DNA from: Trema orientale
Taxonomy: Eukaryota > Streptophyta > Magnoliopsida > Rosales > Cannabaceae
Length of the DNA stretch: 64,000 bases
Assembly: GCA_002914845.1 (NCBI GenBank)
Contig: JXTC01000003.1
Span: 2,890,752 to 2,954,751 of the forward strand
Direction of reading: 5' to 3'
Shown here: one piece after another, positions 24,538 through 36,211 of the stretch
Position numbering within the stretch: the stretch's first letter is position 1
Layout of the letters: each line of letters opens with the position of its first letter
The notes under the pieces: generated by a model
What the model was told of the DNA's origin: nothing
Databases searched by the model: none
Seen by the model: only the letters and a program-made list of their open reading frames with translations
Made by a program: the position numbers and the translations under genes

Positions 24538-25199
24538 TAAGATTGACTGCTTAACGCCGTGTTAAAAAATTTTCCGGTCTTTACCAGTTTACTCCTCTGA
24601 ACGGCCTCTAAAAGGAAGCACGTGCCTTACACATGAGACTTGACAGCAAAAAGGCACGGAATCAATTAAAGGGACGTAGGTGTAACCAAAACAATGAGAT
24701 TGAGGATTTCAATGCTAAAAAAAAAAGAAGAAATCACGGCAAAAGTACCTGTTCTTAGTCAAAATTTATACTTATATACTTATTTTTTTTTCTGATGACG
24801 ATAATACTTTTCGTTCAAATTTTGTAACAACCGTCAAATTTTTCCATTAAATACCACCTCAGCAAACACGTGTCGCATTTTGAGATTAATTACAATTTAA
24901 AAATGTAAAAAGATGAATAAAAAATTGAAAAATGAAAAATAAATTGAAAAAAAAGAAATAAGTTTAAAAAATTCAAATAAATTAAAAAAATAAAAATAAA
25001 TTCAAAGTCAAACTTTTGCTGCAATTTTAGCTATTTGTTTCTCGAGAAAGTGCAAGAAAAAATTGTATTTATTTCAGTAGAAATCAAGATCCTATCTTTT
25101 CCAAAGAAAAAAAATGGTGGAAAAAATGGTGATATTGTCATAATCAGTGCCTCAAACGCAAAATGGGTTAGAAGTAGCTTGAAAACCACAGACGAAGGT

Positions 25200-25580
25200 A
25201 CCAGTCCTCTTACCTGCGGCCGCCTGATGAACCTAAAGGAGAACCTGGTAATGGTGGGAGGGATCGGTAAACATGATTGACATGACATAATTAAGGGGAT
25301 TGGCATCTGGGTTTTAGCATGGAGGGGGTGGCAAGAGATCCTCGAATGCCCCACAAGTTCTTTCAAGGATTTGGCGAGTTTGATGATGTGTTTGCAAGCA
25401 GTGGCACGGATGATCTCATATACATTCAGAGCTATAGAGCTCCTGCGCTCTTCTCATCTATGACATGAACCAAAAACAATGGAAATGGTCACAAAAGTGC
25501 CCAATGACAAAGCGATTTCCACTTTAGCTCTTTACTGGTTTCTGCTTTGAACCAAGGCTTGAAATTGCTCCCTGATATTG
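25200..25580 (+). pseudogene. Captured fragment of an F-box/kelch-type gene
   Basis: Translation across frames gives GRLMNLKENLVMVGGIGKHD, IKGIGIWVL, then PTSSFKDL in one frame or PHKFFQGFGEFDDVFASSGT in another, then DLIYIQSY and PALFSS. This is the conserved C-terminal part of plant F-box proteins of the At5g15710 type, written from knowledge of that family. Stops and frameshifts show it is not a working gene. It has no F-box and lies inside MULE-type inverted repeats, so it was probably picked up by transduplication. Cysteine-rich or catalytic motifs are not expected in this family. Function in its present form is doubtful. Confidence 0.65.
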
Positions 25581-25900
25581 TTATGATAGTCTTTTTGTTT
25601 TCAAAATCGTCATGGCCTAGTCACATACAATCTCTCCACCCGTTCTTCTCATGGTTTGTTGGTGAGAAGTTTTGTCCCAGTACCTAGATGTACTGTAATT
25701 TGTTCGTCTCGAATTTAACTGTCATCTGCCCAAATTAAACCACGTCGACGCACTCGTCAAACTTCTCGGATTAGAAGTGCAAGGTGGCGACGACGTCTTC
25801 TTCCACCACCGCCCCGGCGGTGAAGAAGGCCCATCCTGATTTGCGGCCACGAAGACGACAAAGACGAATCCCAAGCTTCCACACATATATATATGGTTGC

Positions 25901-26133
25901 CAATCTAGTATGTATTTTTTTTTTTTTACCTATGTGTAGGTATTTTTTTTTAAGCCGTTGGATCATCATCTAATGGTGATCCAACGGCTATAATCAAATA
26001 CATAAAAAGGTGGGCATCATTAATGCTATTTCTCTCTCCTACTTTTTATAATAAAAAAATGTGCAAAAAAATTTTTCATTGGCCCAATTGATACTTATGC
26101 ATAGGTAAAAAAAAATAATTACCTACTGGATTG
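25901..26133. mobile_element. ~233-bp MITE nested in the Pack-MULE
   Basis: Inverted ends CAATCTAGTATGTATTT and, inward from the right, CAATCCAGTAGGTAATT, each followed by a T-rich stretch and ACCTATG. The centre (about 25953-25992) is a near-perfect palindrome, AGCCGTTGGATCA.. against ..TGATCCAACGGCT. Confidence 0.7.
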
Positions 26134-26744
26134 GTGCACTATATATATTGTCATCTATAGCTGAATAAGCAAAACCCAGGATTCGAAGCAAAGCACAGTC
26201 CCTTGCCCGAACTACGGGATCGCTATGGCCGCCTTTAGAGGAGTCATGGTTGCTGCAATCCTCGTACGAGCTGAGAACGTCATCCGAAGCGAAATCGAAC
26301 CCTCAATAGCCCGAGTTAGTCTGATCCGATAATACAAACGCCATAATTGCAAGGACGAGAAATGCAGATGGGTTCTTCCCCAATTTCAATGGTAGACTAG
26401 TCGACATAGAGAGTGTGAAGAAGAATAGGATAATTTTTTATCTTCTTACATAGAGAAAGTGTGGAGAAAATAGGGTAATTTTTAATCTTCTTCTTTATTT
26501 TCTGAATTTATTTGATTTAGTTTCATTTTTATTTTATTTTTCTAATTTTTGATGATTTTTATATAATTTTAAAATGGCATAATATCTTAGAAGTCGACAC
26601 GTGTATAATGATGTGGCATTTAACGGAGAAATTTGACGGTTGCTACAAAATTTGGACGGAAGGTATTATTGCCATCAGAAAAAAAGATTAAGTATATAAG
26701 TATAAATTTCGACTAAAAACGGGTACTTTCGCCGCAATTTTCCC

Positions 26745-28906
26745 AAAAAAGAATGTGATCTAAGTGGTACTTTGTGAAAAAATGGGGATTATACTCCTCT
26801 GATTCTACTCATTGCCAATTGCTACTACAGTAGCTAAGAGCTTGTTTGGTAATACTTATTTAAACAATTTTTTGTTTGTTTAATCAAAACAGTGGAAATA
26901 CTTTTCGAAAACATATTTTTTAAGGGGAGGGCTACAGTAGGGGCGCCCCTACGTAGGGCCACTCCTTATACACCGTTGGATGGGAATCTATGGGGAATAA
27001 CGGGAATCTGTGGGGAATCTATTTATACACAAATTCCCATCCAACGGTGTATAGACAGGGCCCTACGTAGGGACGCACCTACTGTAGACGCGCCTTTTTT
27101 TTAAAACTACTTTTGTTTTTTGTTTTTTTAATTTAAAAACAAAATTTCTAAAATTTTGAAAACAAAAATTTCTTAATGTCAAATTTTTTTTAAACAATCT
27201 TTTAGAAAGGCTAGTATTAAAATTCAAATATATTTAGACTCATATCACTATTTCTTTGAACATTTTCTCTCTCATCACTAGCTCTCCTGTCACTATCTTT
27301 CTAGTCTATTATAAGAGTGATATTTTTCTAAATATTTTTAAAAATGATATTTTTCAAGCTAAATTTTAAAAATGGTATATTTCAAAATAATACTGTAAAA
27401 AAGGTCAACTTTTTTCCAAAACTTCCCAATTTGTTTAGAAAACTATCATTTGCTGAAGTTTGATTTTGAAAAATGCCATTTTTAAAATTTATTCAAATTA
27501 ATGCCACTTTTTCCTCTCTCCTCGTTCTTTTTTCCATTTTTTTCCTTATTGCTCTCTCTTTTGATTTTCACTTTAAAAAGTAAAAAGTACTAGTTACCAA
27601 ACATCTTTTTATTTAAAAAAACAAAAACATTAGTTACCAAATATATTTTTTGCCTTTGAAAATGAAAAAACAAAAAAAGAAAAAGTACTTTTGTTTTTGT
27701 GATTAAAAAAAAAAAAAAAAAAGCATTATAAGCTGTTAATTAATCCCATCTGGATAAGCTGTCTGATTTGATATCTGTGCAGACTGTAAATGGTAATTTC
27801 AGCAAAATTGGTCGTTGATAGTAATATGTATAACCATTGTTCAACCATGACAAAGGACAAATATGTGTATACAATTCGAAGGCGTACCATAATTGAGTCG
27901 AGTTCTAGACAAATCTAATCGAAATATGTGGACAGCCTTTCATGTTGACAAAGATAGAACTGTAGTTATTGTCAAATTTGGTTGGTCACTGACACTAGTG
28001 TTATCTCTGATTGTTTTGTTGGCAGACCCGGCCTTGATCTATGGGAGTCGAAGAAAAGTTGGTATAACAGAACCTATTGTTTTGATCTGTCCTTAAAAGA
28101 GAAAAGGAAAAGAAAATAAAACTTAGCAACATATAACGGGTTATTATCTAAAAAAAAGCTCTGAATTTTTTAATTTTGACAAAAAAAACACTGAATTTTA
28201 GATTATATATAAAAAAAATTATTTAATTTTAGCAAAAAAAAGTTGAGTTTTTAATTATATCAAATGAAACCTTTGAATTATAAAATTTAATTAAATTAGC
28301 TAGCGAAATAAGTCAAATGATCCATTTTTCATTATTATACACTGTTATGCGGGACTATGCGAAACTATTTATGTTGACAAATACCTCAATTGGACGAAAA
28401 CTATCCCATTCTATATTGAAAATATTAGCTTTTTTAGTTAAAATAAATTTTAAAAAATAGTTCATAAATATAGAACACTTAAAAAATAAAGTCGTTCTTA
28501 ATCACGTTAAATATTCATTGATTAAATATGTGTCTTGGGTTCAATTTGATTGGATTTCAAAATCTTAAAATTTTATTTGATATAATCAGAAATCCAAGGT
28601 TTTTATTGTTAGAATTAAAAAATTTCAAAGTTTAATTTTATATAACAAAAAACTTAAAGTTTTTTTTGCTAAAATAAAAAAACCCAAAGTTTTTTCTTTT
28701 TATTTTTATAATAACCCAATATATAACTAACGTTTTTAAGAGCCACCTACCTTGTATTTAGGATTAAACAATATTAATTATTTATTGTGGTCGATACCCT
28801 TTTGGCATTATATAGCTCTGAGCAGGACTTATTTTTAGTGGGGGCATAAGTAACTTAAATTTTATAATAGTACTTATTCAAATGATAATGAATGCTAGTA
28901 TAGAAT
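26745..28906. other. Gene-free repeat DNA
   Basis: About 26836-27715 has GTTTGGTAATACTTATTTAAA at the left and several TTAGTTACCAAA motifs at the right, probably an older inverted-repeat element into which the 170-bp MITE (26925-27094) inserted. The open frame at 27893-28096 has no family features. From about 28140 the DNA is AT-rich with repeated CTGAATTTT..AAAAA units. Confidence 0.5.
26925..27094. mobile_element. 170-bp MITE, copy 1
   Basis: Ends fold on each other: CTACAGTAGGGGCGCCCCTA at the left against CTACAGTAGGTGCGTCCCTA inward from the right. The arms also contain an ACCGTTGGATGGGAAT pair, so the unit is close to one long hairpin. A second copy lies at 31794-31964. Confidence 0.8.
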
Positions 28907-29952
28907 GGGTAAATGGCATCATTAGTCTCTAGCCTATAACTATTTTAGCATATTGATCTTCAAACATTCTTTTTTATCATTTCAGTACTTTACATTTTCC
29001 TTTTTGGCACCATTATAGTCCTTTTAGCATATTTTATTCAAAATTCATTTAAATGGGACAAATTTTGCATCATTGATCATTGTTATTTAAATTATTTACC
29101 AATTTGATCCCCTTTTTTTGGCATTTATATCTCCAATTAATAATTTTTCTGGCATTAATTCTTGTCAAAATTACATTAATATCTCCTTAAAAAAATTACA
29201 GTAATTTCTCCTAAAATAAAAAATAATTACAGTGAAATTACTTGGCAAAAAAAAAAGAAAAAAATATATAAAATCTTTAGAGTTAACTATATTACTTTTT
29301 ACTTGTACATAATTAGTTAATTTTTTTAAAAAAATAATAACATAAAAAATTGAAAAATCTATTGTTTAGGGTTAACTTCTAGGCTTATTTGCTATATTGT
29401 TTATGTAATTAAGTTTTTAGAATAACCATTCATGATTAAATAGAATTTTAATAGATATAGTGAATTTTCAATCAAATTTGACTAGTAGTAAATATACGAA
29501 ATCTTTTTAGTTTTGAAAATGGTAAGGTAGTTATTTTCTATCCATAAAAGTTACTTTAGTTTGATATAAACTAGGGTTTATTGGTATGAATTTTTTTAAA
29601 ATTTGATTCTTAAATGAATTGTTTCTTTTATATCCGCTTTTGAATTTTAATTTTCAAAAATATTAGTAGATGCAATATTATTAATCAGAGATATGAATGC
29701 AATAAAAATAAAAAAGAGAAAAGAAAGAAACAAAACTAGGGACTAAATTGCTAAACAACTGAAATAATAAGGATTAGTGGCAGCGAAATTTCTCCCATTC
29801 AAATGAATTCTAATGGAATCTTGGATGGAATATACCAAAAGAATTAACGGTGTCAAAAAGAAAAAGTTAGATATTGGAATGCCACAAAAAAATATTGGGG
29901 ACCAATATACCAAAATAGTAATTAATTAGGGACTAATGGTACCATTAACTCC
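28907..29952. mobile_element. 1.05-kb non-autonomous MULE-like element
   Basis: Long inverted ends of about 150 bp: GGGTAAATGGCATCATTAGT at the left and GGAGTTAATGGTACCATTAG inward from the right, both continuing through TTTTTGRCACCRTTA and AATTCATTTGAATGGGA-like sequence. An 8-bp direct repeat TATAGAAT flanks it (28899-28906 and 29953-29960). The interior is AT-rich and non-coding. Segments outside the flanks (GTGGGGGC at about 28840, its complement at about 30225) hint at a still older host element. Confidence 0.75.
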
Positions 29953-29960
29953 TATAGAAT

Positions 29961-30700
29961 ACATCTTGAAGGTTTTCTCTACGAATATGTTTTTTTTTTT
30001 TCAATTTTCTATTTTTATGAGGGAATTATCTTCATTTTCCTATTTTTTAGATGAAAGAAAATTTACAACACGTGTGAAAAATAAATAAATGGTTTCTAAA
30101 GTAGAATAAAAGTGACAAAACACTACTTATAATTAGGACATAATTGCAAAAATAAAATTTTAGTGATGGCATAGTTGAGAAAAAATTATGTTATTCATAA
30201 AAAATAAAAAAGAAAAACAAATTGAGCCCCCACTCGCCCCTTTCCCTCCGCTGCTGGTTACTTGGTCATTAATTGCTACTTCGCCGTATTATTAGTTACT
30301 CTTTTGCTTTTTTCGTCAAAAAAAAAGAAGGTTACTCTTTTGCTTTATATATTTTTTTGGCGGTGAAACTTTTTTGCTTTATATGATAATGTTGGTTGTT
30401 CATATGGCAGTGGGATCTATTAATATCAAAGAGACCAATAATGTTACTATCATACTAGGTTTGCTGCACGTGCAAAACATGTGCAATACTACTATGTAGT
30501 GATAGAGCTAAGATTTTTGTTGAGCGGGACTAGCACTACATCAATTATTTAATCATTTAATCGAAATTGCCAAATCTTAAAGTAATATACTTCGCAATTG
30601 CTAAATACCTTGACAACTTTTCATAATAACCTCTTTATTAACCTTGTTAAAAATATATTTCTCAATATAAATAAGTAAATATCATTCAAATATTGATTGA
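29961..30700. other. Intergenic, no gene recognised
   Basis: AT-rich, with a short GC-richer block (GAGCCCCCACTCGCCCC) near 30226. Confidence 0.5.
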
Positions 30701-31000
30701 GGCTTATAAAAATATGACTAAATTTTGGGCCTAATTTTAGTAAATGTCCCTTTGTCAAAAATTATAGCAAAATGTCCAGTATATATGCATATATACCAAG
30801 TGTAAAATTTTATATACCAAGTATAAAAAATTATATACCTAGTGCATTTCAGAACAGTAACTAAAATTGGTAGATATGTGTATCTACCAAGTGTAAAAAT
30901 ATATCTACTTAGACATTTAGTTATAAAATTTTAAAAGTAGACATCTACTTAATCAAATTTAAAATTTTGGTCATCCACCTAAATTTCTCATATTTATTGG
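30701..31000. repeat. 300-bp dispersed repeat, copy 1
   Basis: Nearly identical to 43368-43669 over the whole length (for example ATATGCATATATACCAAGTG and TTTTGGTCATCCACCTAAAT). A more diverged relative starts near 44583. The ends are imperfect inverted repeats (GAAATATGACCAAATTTT-like), so a MITE is likely. Confidence 0.8.
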
Positions 31001-31793
31001 TTTAATATTCAATTCGTAGAAAAAAATACACTAGATGACCATAACCACAAGGACCACAGCACATTAGTGCCCTTTTTCTGTTAGTAAAATCAATTTAAAA
31101 ATAACAAAAACTCAAATAATAAGAAGAACAATAATAAAAAGTACACAACATTACATTTTAGTTTGTTTACAATCTTCTAAGTTCTAGTCTTTAATAGTTA
31201 ATAACAATATCTAATAGTTTACATTTTCTCATCTTCATGATTCTTTTCTTCTAAGTTTTTTCTATTTTTTTTTTTTTGTGCATGTTACTGAACTCTGAAA
31301 CCTGAAAAGTCATACCCTTTTGCTTATGTTCTAGGGGTAAGACATAATGAAGGAAATTGAAAATTATGTTTTTAAAAAAAACATCAAGAAGGGATTTTTA
31401 TAATTTGTTTATTTAAACCTATAATTTTCATTTCATTTCAAAGTAGGTTTTCAAAAGAATAATTCAACATACTTAGTTTGTATTCTTTTTTGTTGGAGGT
31501 CCAATTTATAATTTGTGGAGGCTATTCTTTATTTTATATAATTTTGAAGGAGGGCTTTTTATATAATTAAAGCTAAAAATATAAAATAAACCTATATATA
31601 GATGCATAAAAAAAATATTTTTGGGGTGCTCAAAAAAAAGAAAAATAAATAGAAGACAAAATAATTTGATCAAATTTTGAATAGTACAAAGAGAGTTGTT
31701 GTATGAATTTTGGAAGTGTGCGCAAATGTGTGTGAGAGAAATGGTCGGAATTCTTAAATCAATTTATGTATAAATTTTATAACAATTTTTTTT
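31001..31793. other. Intergenic, no gene recognised
   Basis: AT-rich with many short A and T runs. Nothing coding seen. Confidence 0.5.
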
Positions 31794-31964
31794 GGGATGG
31801 CTACGGTAGGGGCGTTCCTATGTTGGGTCATGCCTTAATTATCGTTAGATAAGAATCTGTGAGGAATAACGGGAATCTGTGGAGAATCTATTTATATACA
31901 GATTCTCATCCAACGGTGAATAGACAGGACCCTATGTAGGGGCGCTATTACTGTAGACGCGCCC
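31794..31964. mobile_element. 170-bp MITE, copy 2
   Basis: Same family as 26925-27094. The ends are CTACGGTAGGGGCGTTCCTA and, inward from the right, CTACAGTAATAGCGCCCCTA, with the same GGGAATCTGTGG core. More diverged within its arms than copy 1. It lies about 420 bp upstream of the first MATE start. Confidence 0.8.
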
Positions 31965-32152
31965 ATTTTTTTTTTTTAAAAAAAAAGAAAAGTGCCAACT
32001 GCCACTTTTATATATAATGGTATAGTACAGATACTGATAAGGTGAGTCTCTACTCTTTTAAATGCATACGTTGGCTGTCAATTACATTTGAGGTGAGGGT
32101 GTGAGGCTGTGACACTCTGCGGCCTAAGTTACCAGAAAAAGTAGAACCCTTT

Positions 32153-32159
32153 ACGTGGC
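32153..32159 (+). promoter_or_regulatory. Candidate ACGT-core element upstream of MATE gene A
   Basis: ACGTGGC lies about 225 bp before the start codon and matches the ABRE/G-box core bound by plant bZIP factors. Position is plausible, but function is inference from a 7-base match only. Confidence 0.3.
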
Positions 32160-32383
32160 AGCCTCCATGGTAGAAATATTTATAATGTCAAGTTGTCAAC
32201 AACCCACTTTTGTTTTACGCCAAACAGGTAAGACCAAAGATTCAACAACTGCTACAACGTGATAAATCATAAATGCCCCTGGTCCGCTAAGTTCATATAC
32301 CAGACACCCCCTACATAATATTTGATTTAACGGTTACAAAATTTGTAATAGCTGAAGTTGTAGCAAAAGCCATAGCCATAGCC

Positions 32384-35300
32384 ATGGATCATAACACCCC
32401 ACTGATCCATAATCACAGCAACCATGAGGAAGAGACAGACAAGCATGCTCCCCTGGTTAAGGAGTTTGGCTATGAATCAAAGAGGCTATGGAAGCTGGCC
32501 GGCCCCGCCATCTTCACCTCCATTTGTCAGTACTCATTGGGTGCGCTCACTCAGACGTTTGCTGGCTTAATTGGGGAGCTAGAGCTCGCTGCCGTCTCCA
32601 TCGAGAACTCTGTTATAGCCGGCCTCGCCTTCGGCATCATGGTATACTTTTTTTGGTCTCTTATTCTGGTTTTCAGTTTTTGTTTTGTTTATGTTTTGGA
32701 CTTCAGACTATCAAATTTGGTTTTTTTTTTTTTTTTTGAAAAAAAAAAAGGACAAATCACAAAAGAGAGTTTGGAAGCTTAAGCCAATGCTTGGAAGTTG
32801 CGTATGTGATTTTAATTCTGTAAAGTGGTTGACTATTTCATGTTCACTTTTCATCTATTGGATGGCAGTCTTCGCCCCATTGGAGAAACGGACTAACAGA
32901 TAACTATATTTAATATTCGACTCTTTTTTGGTGGTCGAGAGAGAGACTTAATGCGAAGAAATGTTCTACCATGTCCAACATTATGCCTCTACCTTCATTA
33001 CTTTGTTTTCTTTTGGTTATAAATGTGTGAATTGACCAGAAGTACCTGATTAAGCTTGTGAAATAGGCTATTAAGACAGACCAAATTTTTTTTTTTTTTT
33101 AAAAAGTGGAGTTTAACTAATGACCACCACTTACTATAAATTTAAAGGAAAATAACACACACACTCTACCAATATTTGAACCTCTGACCCCCCAAACTCA
33201 CACAAACGTCCCTCAAGTCTTGAACCAACTGAGCTTTAAGACAGACCAAACTTACTGCCATGGGGACTTCTTTATTTCCTTAATCTCTTAATTTCATTCA
33301 TTTATTAACATGAAGACATGTCAAGTAAATATTGATACAATGATGTCATTAGCTTATAAGCTTTTTAACTTGAAGCTATTTGGTTGAGGTTGACTATTAG
33401 TTGGGAATGGGGAGTGCATTGGAGACTCTCTGCGGGCAAGCATACGGTGCGGGGAGCCTCAGGATGTTAGGTGTGTACATGCAGAGATCATGGGTAATTT
33501 TGTTAACCACAGCCTGTCTCTTGGTCCCCATCTATATTTGGTCTCCTCCCATTCTTGAGCTTATTGGACAGACCACTGAGATATCTACTGCATCTGGTTA
33601 GTTAATTTTTGTTACTGGCTTTTCTGTATTACAATATTTTACTAATACCAATAAAAAACAAAAAAGAAAGAAAAACGTGGCAATATAGTTTTTGATATTA
33701 CATAACAATATTTTACACTAAGTGATCATATGCAAATTCTTTTAGCAGAAAATAAACATTAGTGTATCCATTTTAGTAGAACTGAACGTGAACGGCTCCC
33801 TGATGCAGGAAGGTTTGCTGTATGGATGCTTCCACAGTTGTTCGCCTACGCACTGAATTTTCCGATACAGAAATTCTTGCAAGCACAGGGAAAAGTCTTG
33901 GTCATGGCCTGGATTTCGGGTGCGGTACTGGTTCTACATGCATTTTTCAGCTGGTTGCTAATACTGAGACTTGGGTGGGGCTTAACCGGGGCAGCAATCA
34001 CACTCAACACATCATGGTGGCTCATTGTCATTGGGCAGCTATTGTACATTTTCATCACCAAGTCGGATGGTGCTTGGAGTGGATTCTCATGGCTGGCATT
34101 TGCCGACTTGTTTGGTTTTGTTAAGCTTTCTTTGGCTTCTGCTGTTATGCTATGGTATATTTCTCCTCTATCCACTTCCTGATATGCAATTCTGTTTACA
34201 ACACTATAAATTTTTTCTTTTTGTGAATTGGTTGGTTGCAGTTTGGAATTTTGGTACTTGATGGTGTTGGTGGTCATAACAGGCCGTTTGCCAAATCCAT
34301 TGATCCCAGTGGACGCCATTTCTATATGGTAGAGATATTTTATTTCCTGCTTGATTTCCCATATGGTACATTCAGAAAAGATACAGTTCACTTCTTGAGC
34401 CTAATTTCCCACTATTCATTTTTTCAGCATGAATATAAATGGATGGGATGCGATGATTGCAATCGGATTTAATGCTGCAATAAGGTGATGTTTCCATGCA
34501 TCTCTTTGCCCTTTATGTTTCAATTGACACACCACAGTTGGATTCAAATAGAGGATCATTTTTTTCATTCTCATCTAATCAAGAGCTTAAGAATTTTGTA
34601 CGTTTCCAACAGTGTGAGAGTATCAAACGAACTTGGAGCTGGCAATGCCAGGGCTGCAAAATTTTCAGTGCTAGTTGTTTCTGTCACATCAATGGCAATC
34701 GGATTCGTTGTCATGTGTGTTGTATTTGCCACCGAAGACTACTTCCCATACCTTTTTACGACAAGTGAGGCTGTTGCTAAGGAAACTACTAAACTAGCAA
34801 TCTTGCTTGCAATCACAATGCTGCTGAATAGTCTCCAACCAGTGTTATCTGGTAGAGTACCTGAAAACACATTGCTGGAGCTTTAGAACATAAACCTTTT
34901 TGTCATTAGTTGTTTAAAATGTTTTTTTAATATCTTTCAAAAAGGTGTTGCCGTTGGAGCCGGATGGCAGTCTCTGGTTGCATACGTTAACATTGGGTGC
35001 TACTACATTGTTGGACTTCCAGCTGGTATTCTTCTAGGTTTCAAATTTGGTTTTGGAGTCATGGTAAGTTACTAGAATCATCTCTCATTTGAGTATCTTC
35101 TATACAAATTCGAAATGTTTAAGTATCATTTTAGTCTTCTAACCAAAAATTGCCGAGTTGTATTTCGTGTTTGTAACTTTTCCTCTAATTTGATCTTTTG
35201 TCCACTTTCCTGGGTTGCAGGGTATTTGGTCAGGAATGATTGGAGGCATAGTCTTGCAAACCATAATCTTGGTAGGGATTACTATGGCTACAAACTGGAA

Positions 35301-35450
35301 CAAAGAAGTCAGTATTCTTTTCCATTGCAGCATCAACATGTTTAATTTATGTCAACTCTCTTTCATTTCAACTAAGCTTTTTGACTTTCACAGGCTGAAG
35401 AAGCAGAAAGCCGTGTTAGGAAGTGGGGAGGCTCAGTTGGAGACCATTGA
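32384..35450 (+). CDS. MATE efflux transporter (DTX family), copy A, nine exons
   Basis: Plant MATE (DETOXIFICATION) carriers are 12-helix H+-coupled antiporters moving flavonoids, alkaloids, organic acids or xenobiotics across the vacuolar or plasma membrane. Exons: 32384-32641, 33401-33596, 33809-34154, 34242-34328, 34428-34484, 34613-34851, 34945-35063, 35221-35307, 35394-35450, with lengths 258, 196, 346, 87, 57, 239, 119, 87 and 57. All have GT-AG borders with matching phase and give 481 residues. A hydrophilic acidic N-terminus (about 37 residues) precedes [20 protein letters not shown]. Family marks include [36 protein letters not shown] and [17 protein letters not shown]. The C-terminus is short and polar ([12 protein letters not shown]). 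It resembles the DTX29-35/TT12 branch. Substrate cannot be told from sequence. A tandem paralogue lies 2.8 kb downstream. No defect seen. Confidence 0.93.
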
Positions 35451-36211
35451 TTCCTTTGTGTCCCCTGCTCTTAGTTAAATAGTATCTGATTCGAAAGACA
35501 TGAACCAGTCGATTTTGTTGTACTGATGAGCGGTCCTGATTACTCAATTCAAATTTTGTGTAATAAGGGTACGTGATACTTAGTTTGGAGTCATGTCTTA
35601 GATGGTGTACCTTCTGCATAATCAGTGGTATCTTGATGGAATTTGAGGTTTTGGAATCAATGAACAAAATAACGAGAAAAACAAAGGAAAAAAAAAGGGA
35701 GAAAAACGGAGAATATATATATTGAACCAATATTTAATTGTGAGAAACATAAGCAAACGATAGTAAATGAGAAAAAAAAAAAAAAAAAAATAGAACAATT
35801 CAAGTTATATAAGAGTTGTATTAGAGTCCTCAGAATTCTCTAAGTGCATCACAACTATCTATAGAGTGGGTCTTGTAGTGAAATTTATGTGCGTTGTACT
35901 TGTCCCCAAATAGATCAGACGTGCCTAAACTGTTAATAAATATGTAGCTTTGGTCTATGCTTTGGTCGTTGGCAATCTTCACTAGTATATTTTAAGATGT
36001 TGTATGATCTTAAATATACACTGCGCATTTTATTTATAAACGACAAATAACGAAAGTCGACGTTTCACTCACGTACGTTTCACTCGGAGTCAAAATACCG
36101 TTTCACTCGGAGTCAAAATACCAGGTCGCATAACATCTTTATAATCAACAGGCGATCTTCCTCTAATAATTCATATACGACCTGAAGTGACAATAAAAAG
36201 AAACTATAACA
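35451..36211. other. 3' flank of MATE A, no further gene
   Basis: Probable 3'UTR to about 35640, then AT-rich DNA. A 23-bp unit GTTTCACTCGGAGTCAAAAT.. is tandemly duplicated at about 36077-36122. Confidence 0.5.

Larger units (their letters stand above)
24727..26744. mobile_element. Pack-MULE-like element with captured gene fragments
   Basis: The two ends are inverted copies for at least about 150 bp. At the left, GGCAAAAGTACC leads to TTTATACTTATATACTTATT and ACACGTGTCG, and the right end is the reverse complement with scattered changes. Long terminal inverted repeats of this kind mark Mutator-like elements. Flanks are A-rich (nine A's at the left, AAAAAAGAA at the right), compatible with a 9-bp duplication but not decisive. 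The interior is not transposase. It holds a decayed F-box/kelch gene fragment (25200-25580), GC-richer pieces of unknown origin (25740-25880 and 26160-26400), and a MITE at 25901-26133. Confidence 0.75.

Noticed and set aside
25757..25969. Minus-strand frame with an Arg-rich run
   Set aside because: It is a GC-rich CGACGACG simple stretch within the Pack-MULE. It may be captured sequence but is not a supported gene.
27893..28096. 67-codon frame with a hydrophobic stretch (WSLTLVLSLIVLLADPALIY)
   Set aside because: It starts mid-sequence without leader or neighbouring exons and lies in repeat DNA. One hydrophobic segment is not enough to call a gene.
33846..34391. 181-codon minus-strand frame in MATE A, with a matching shadow at 40999-41346
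   Set aside because: It is the antisense of a conserved MATE exon. Codon structure on the plus strand explains it.
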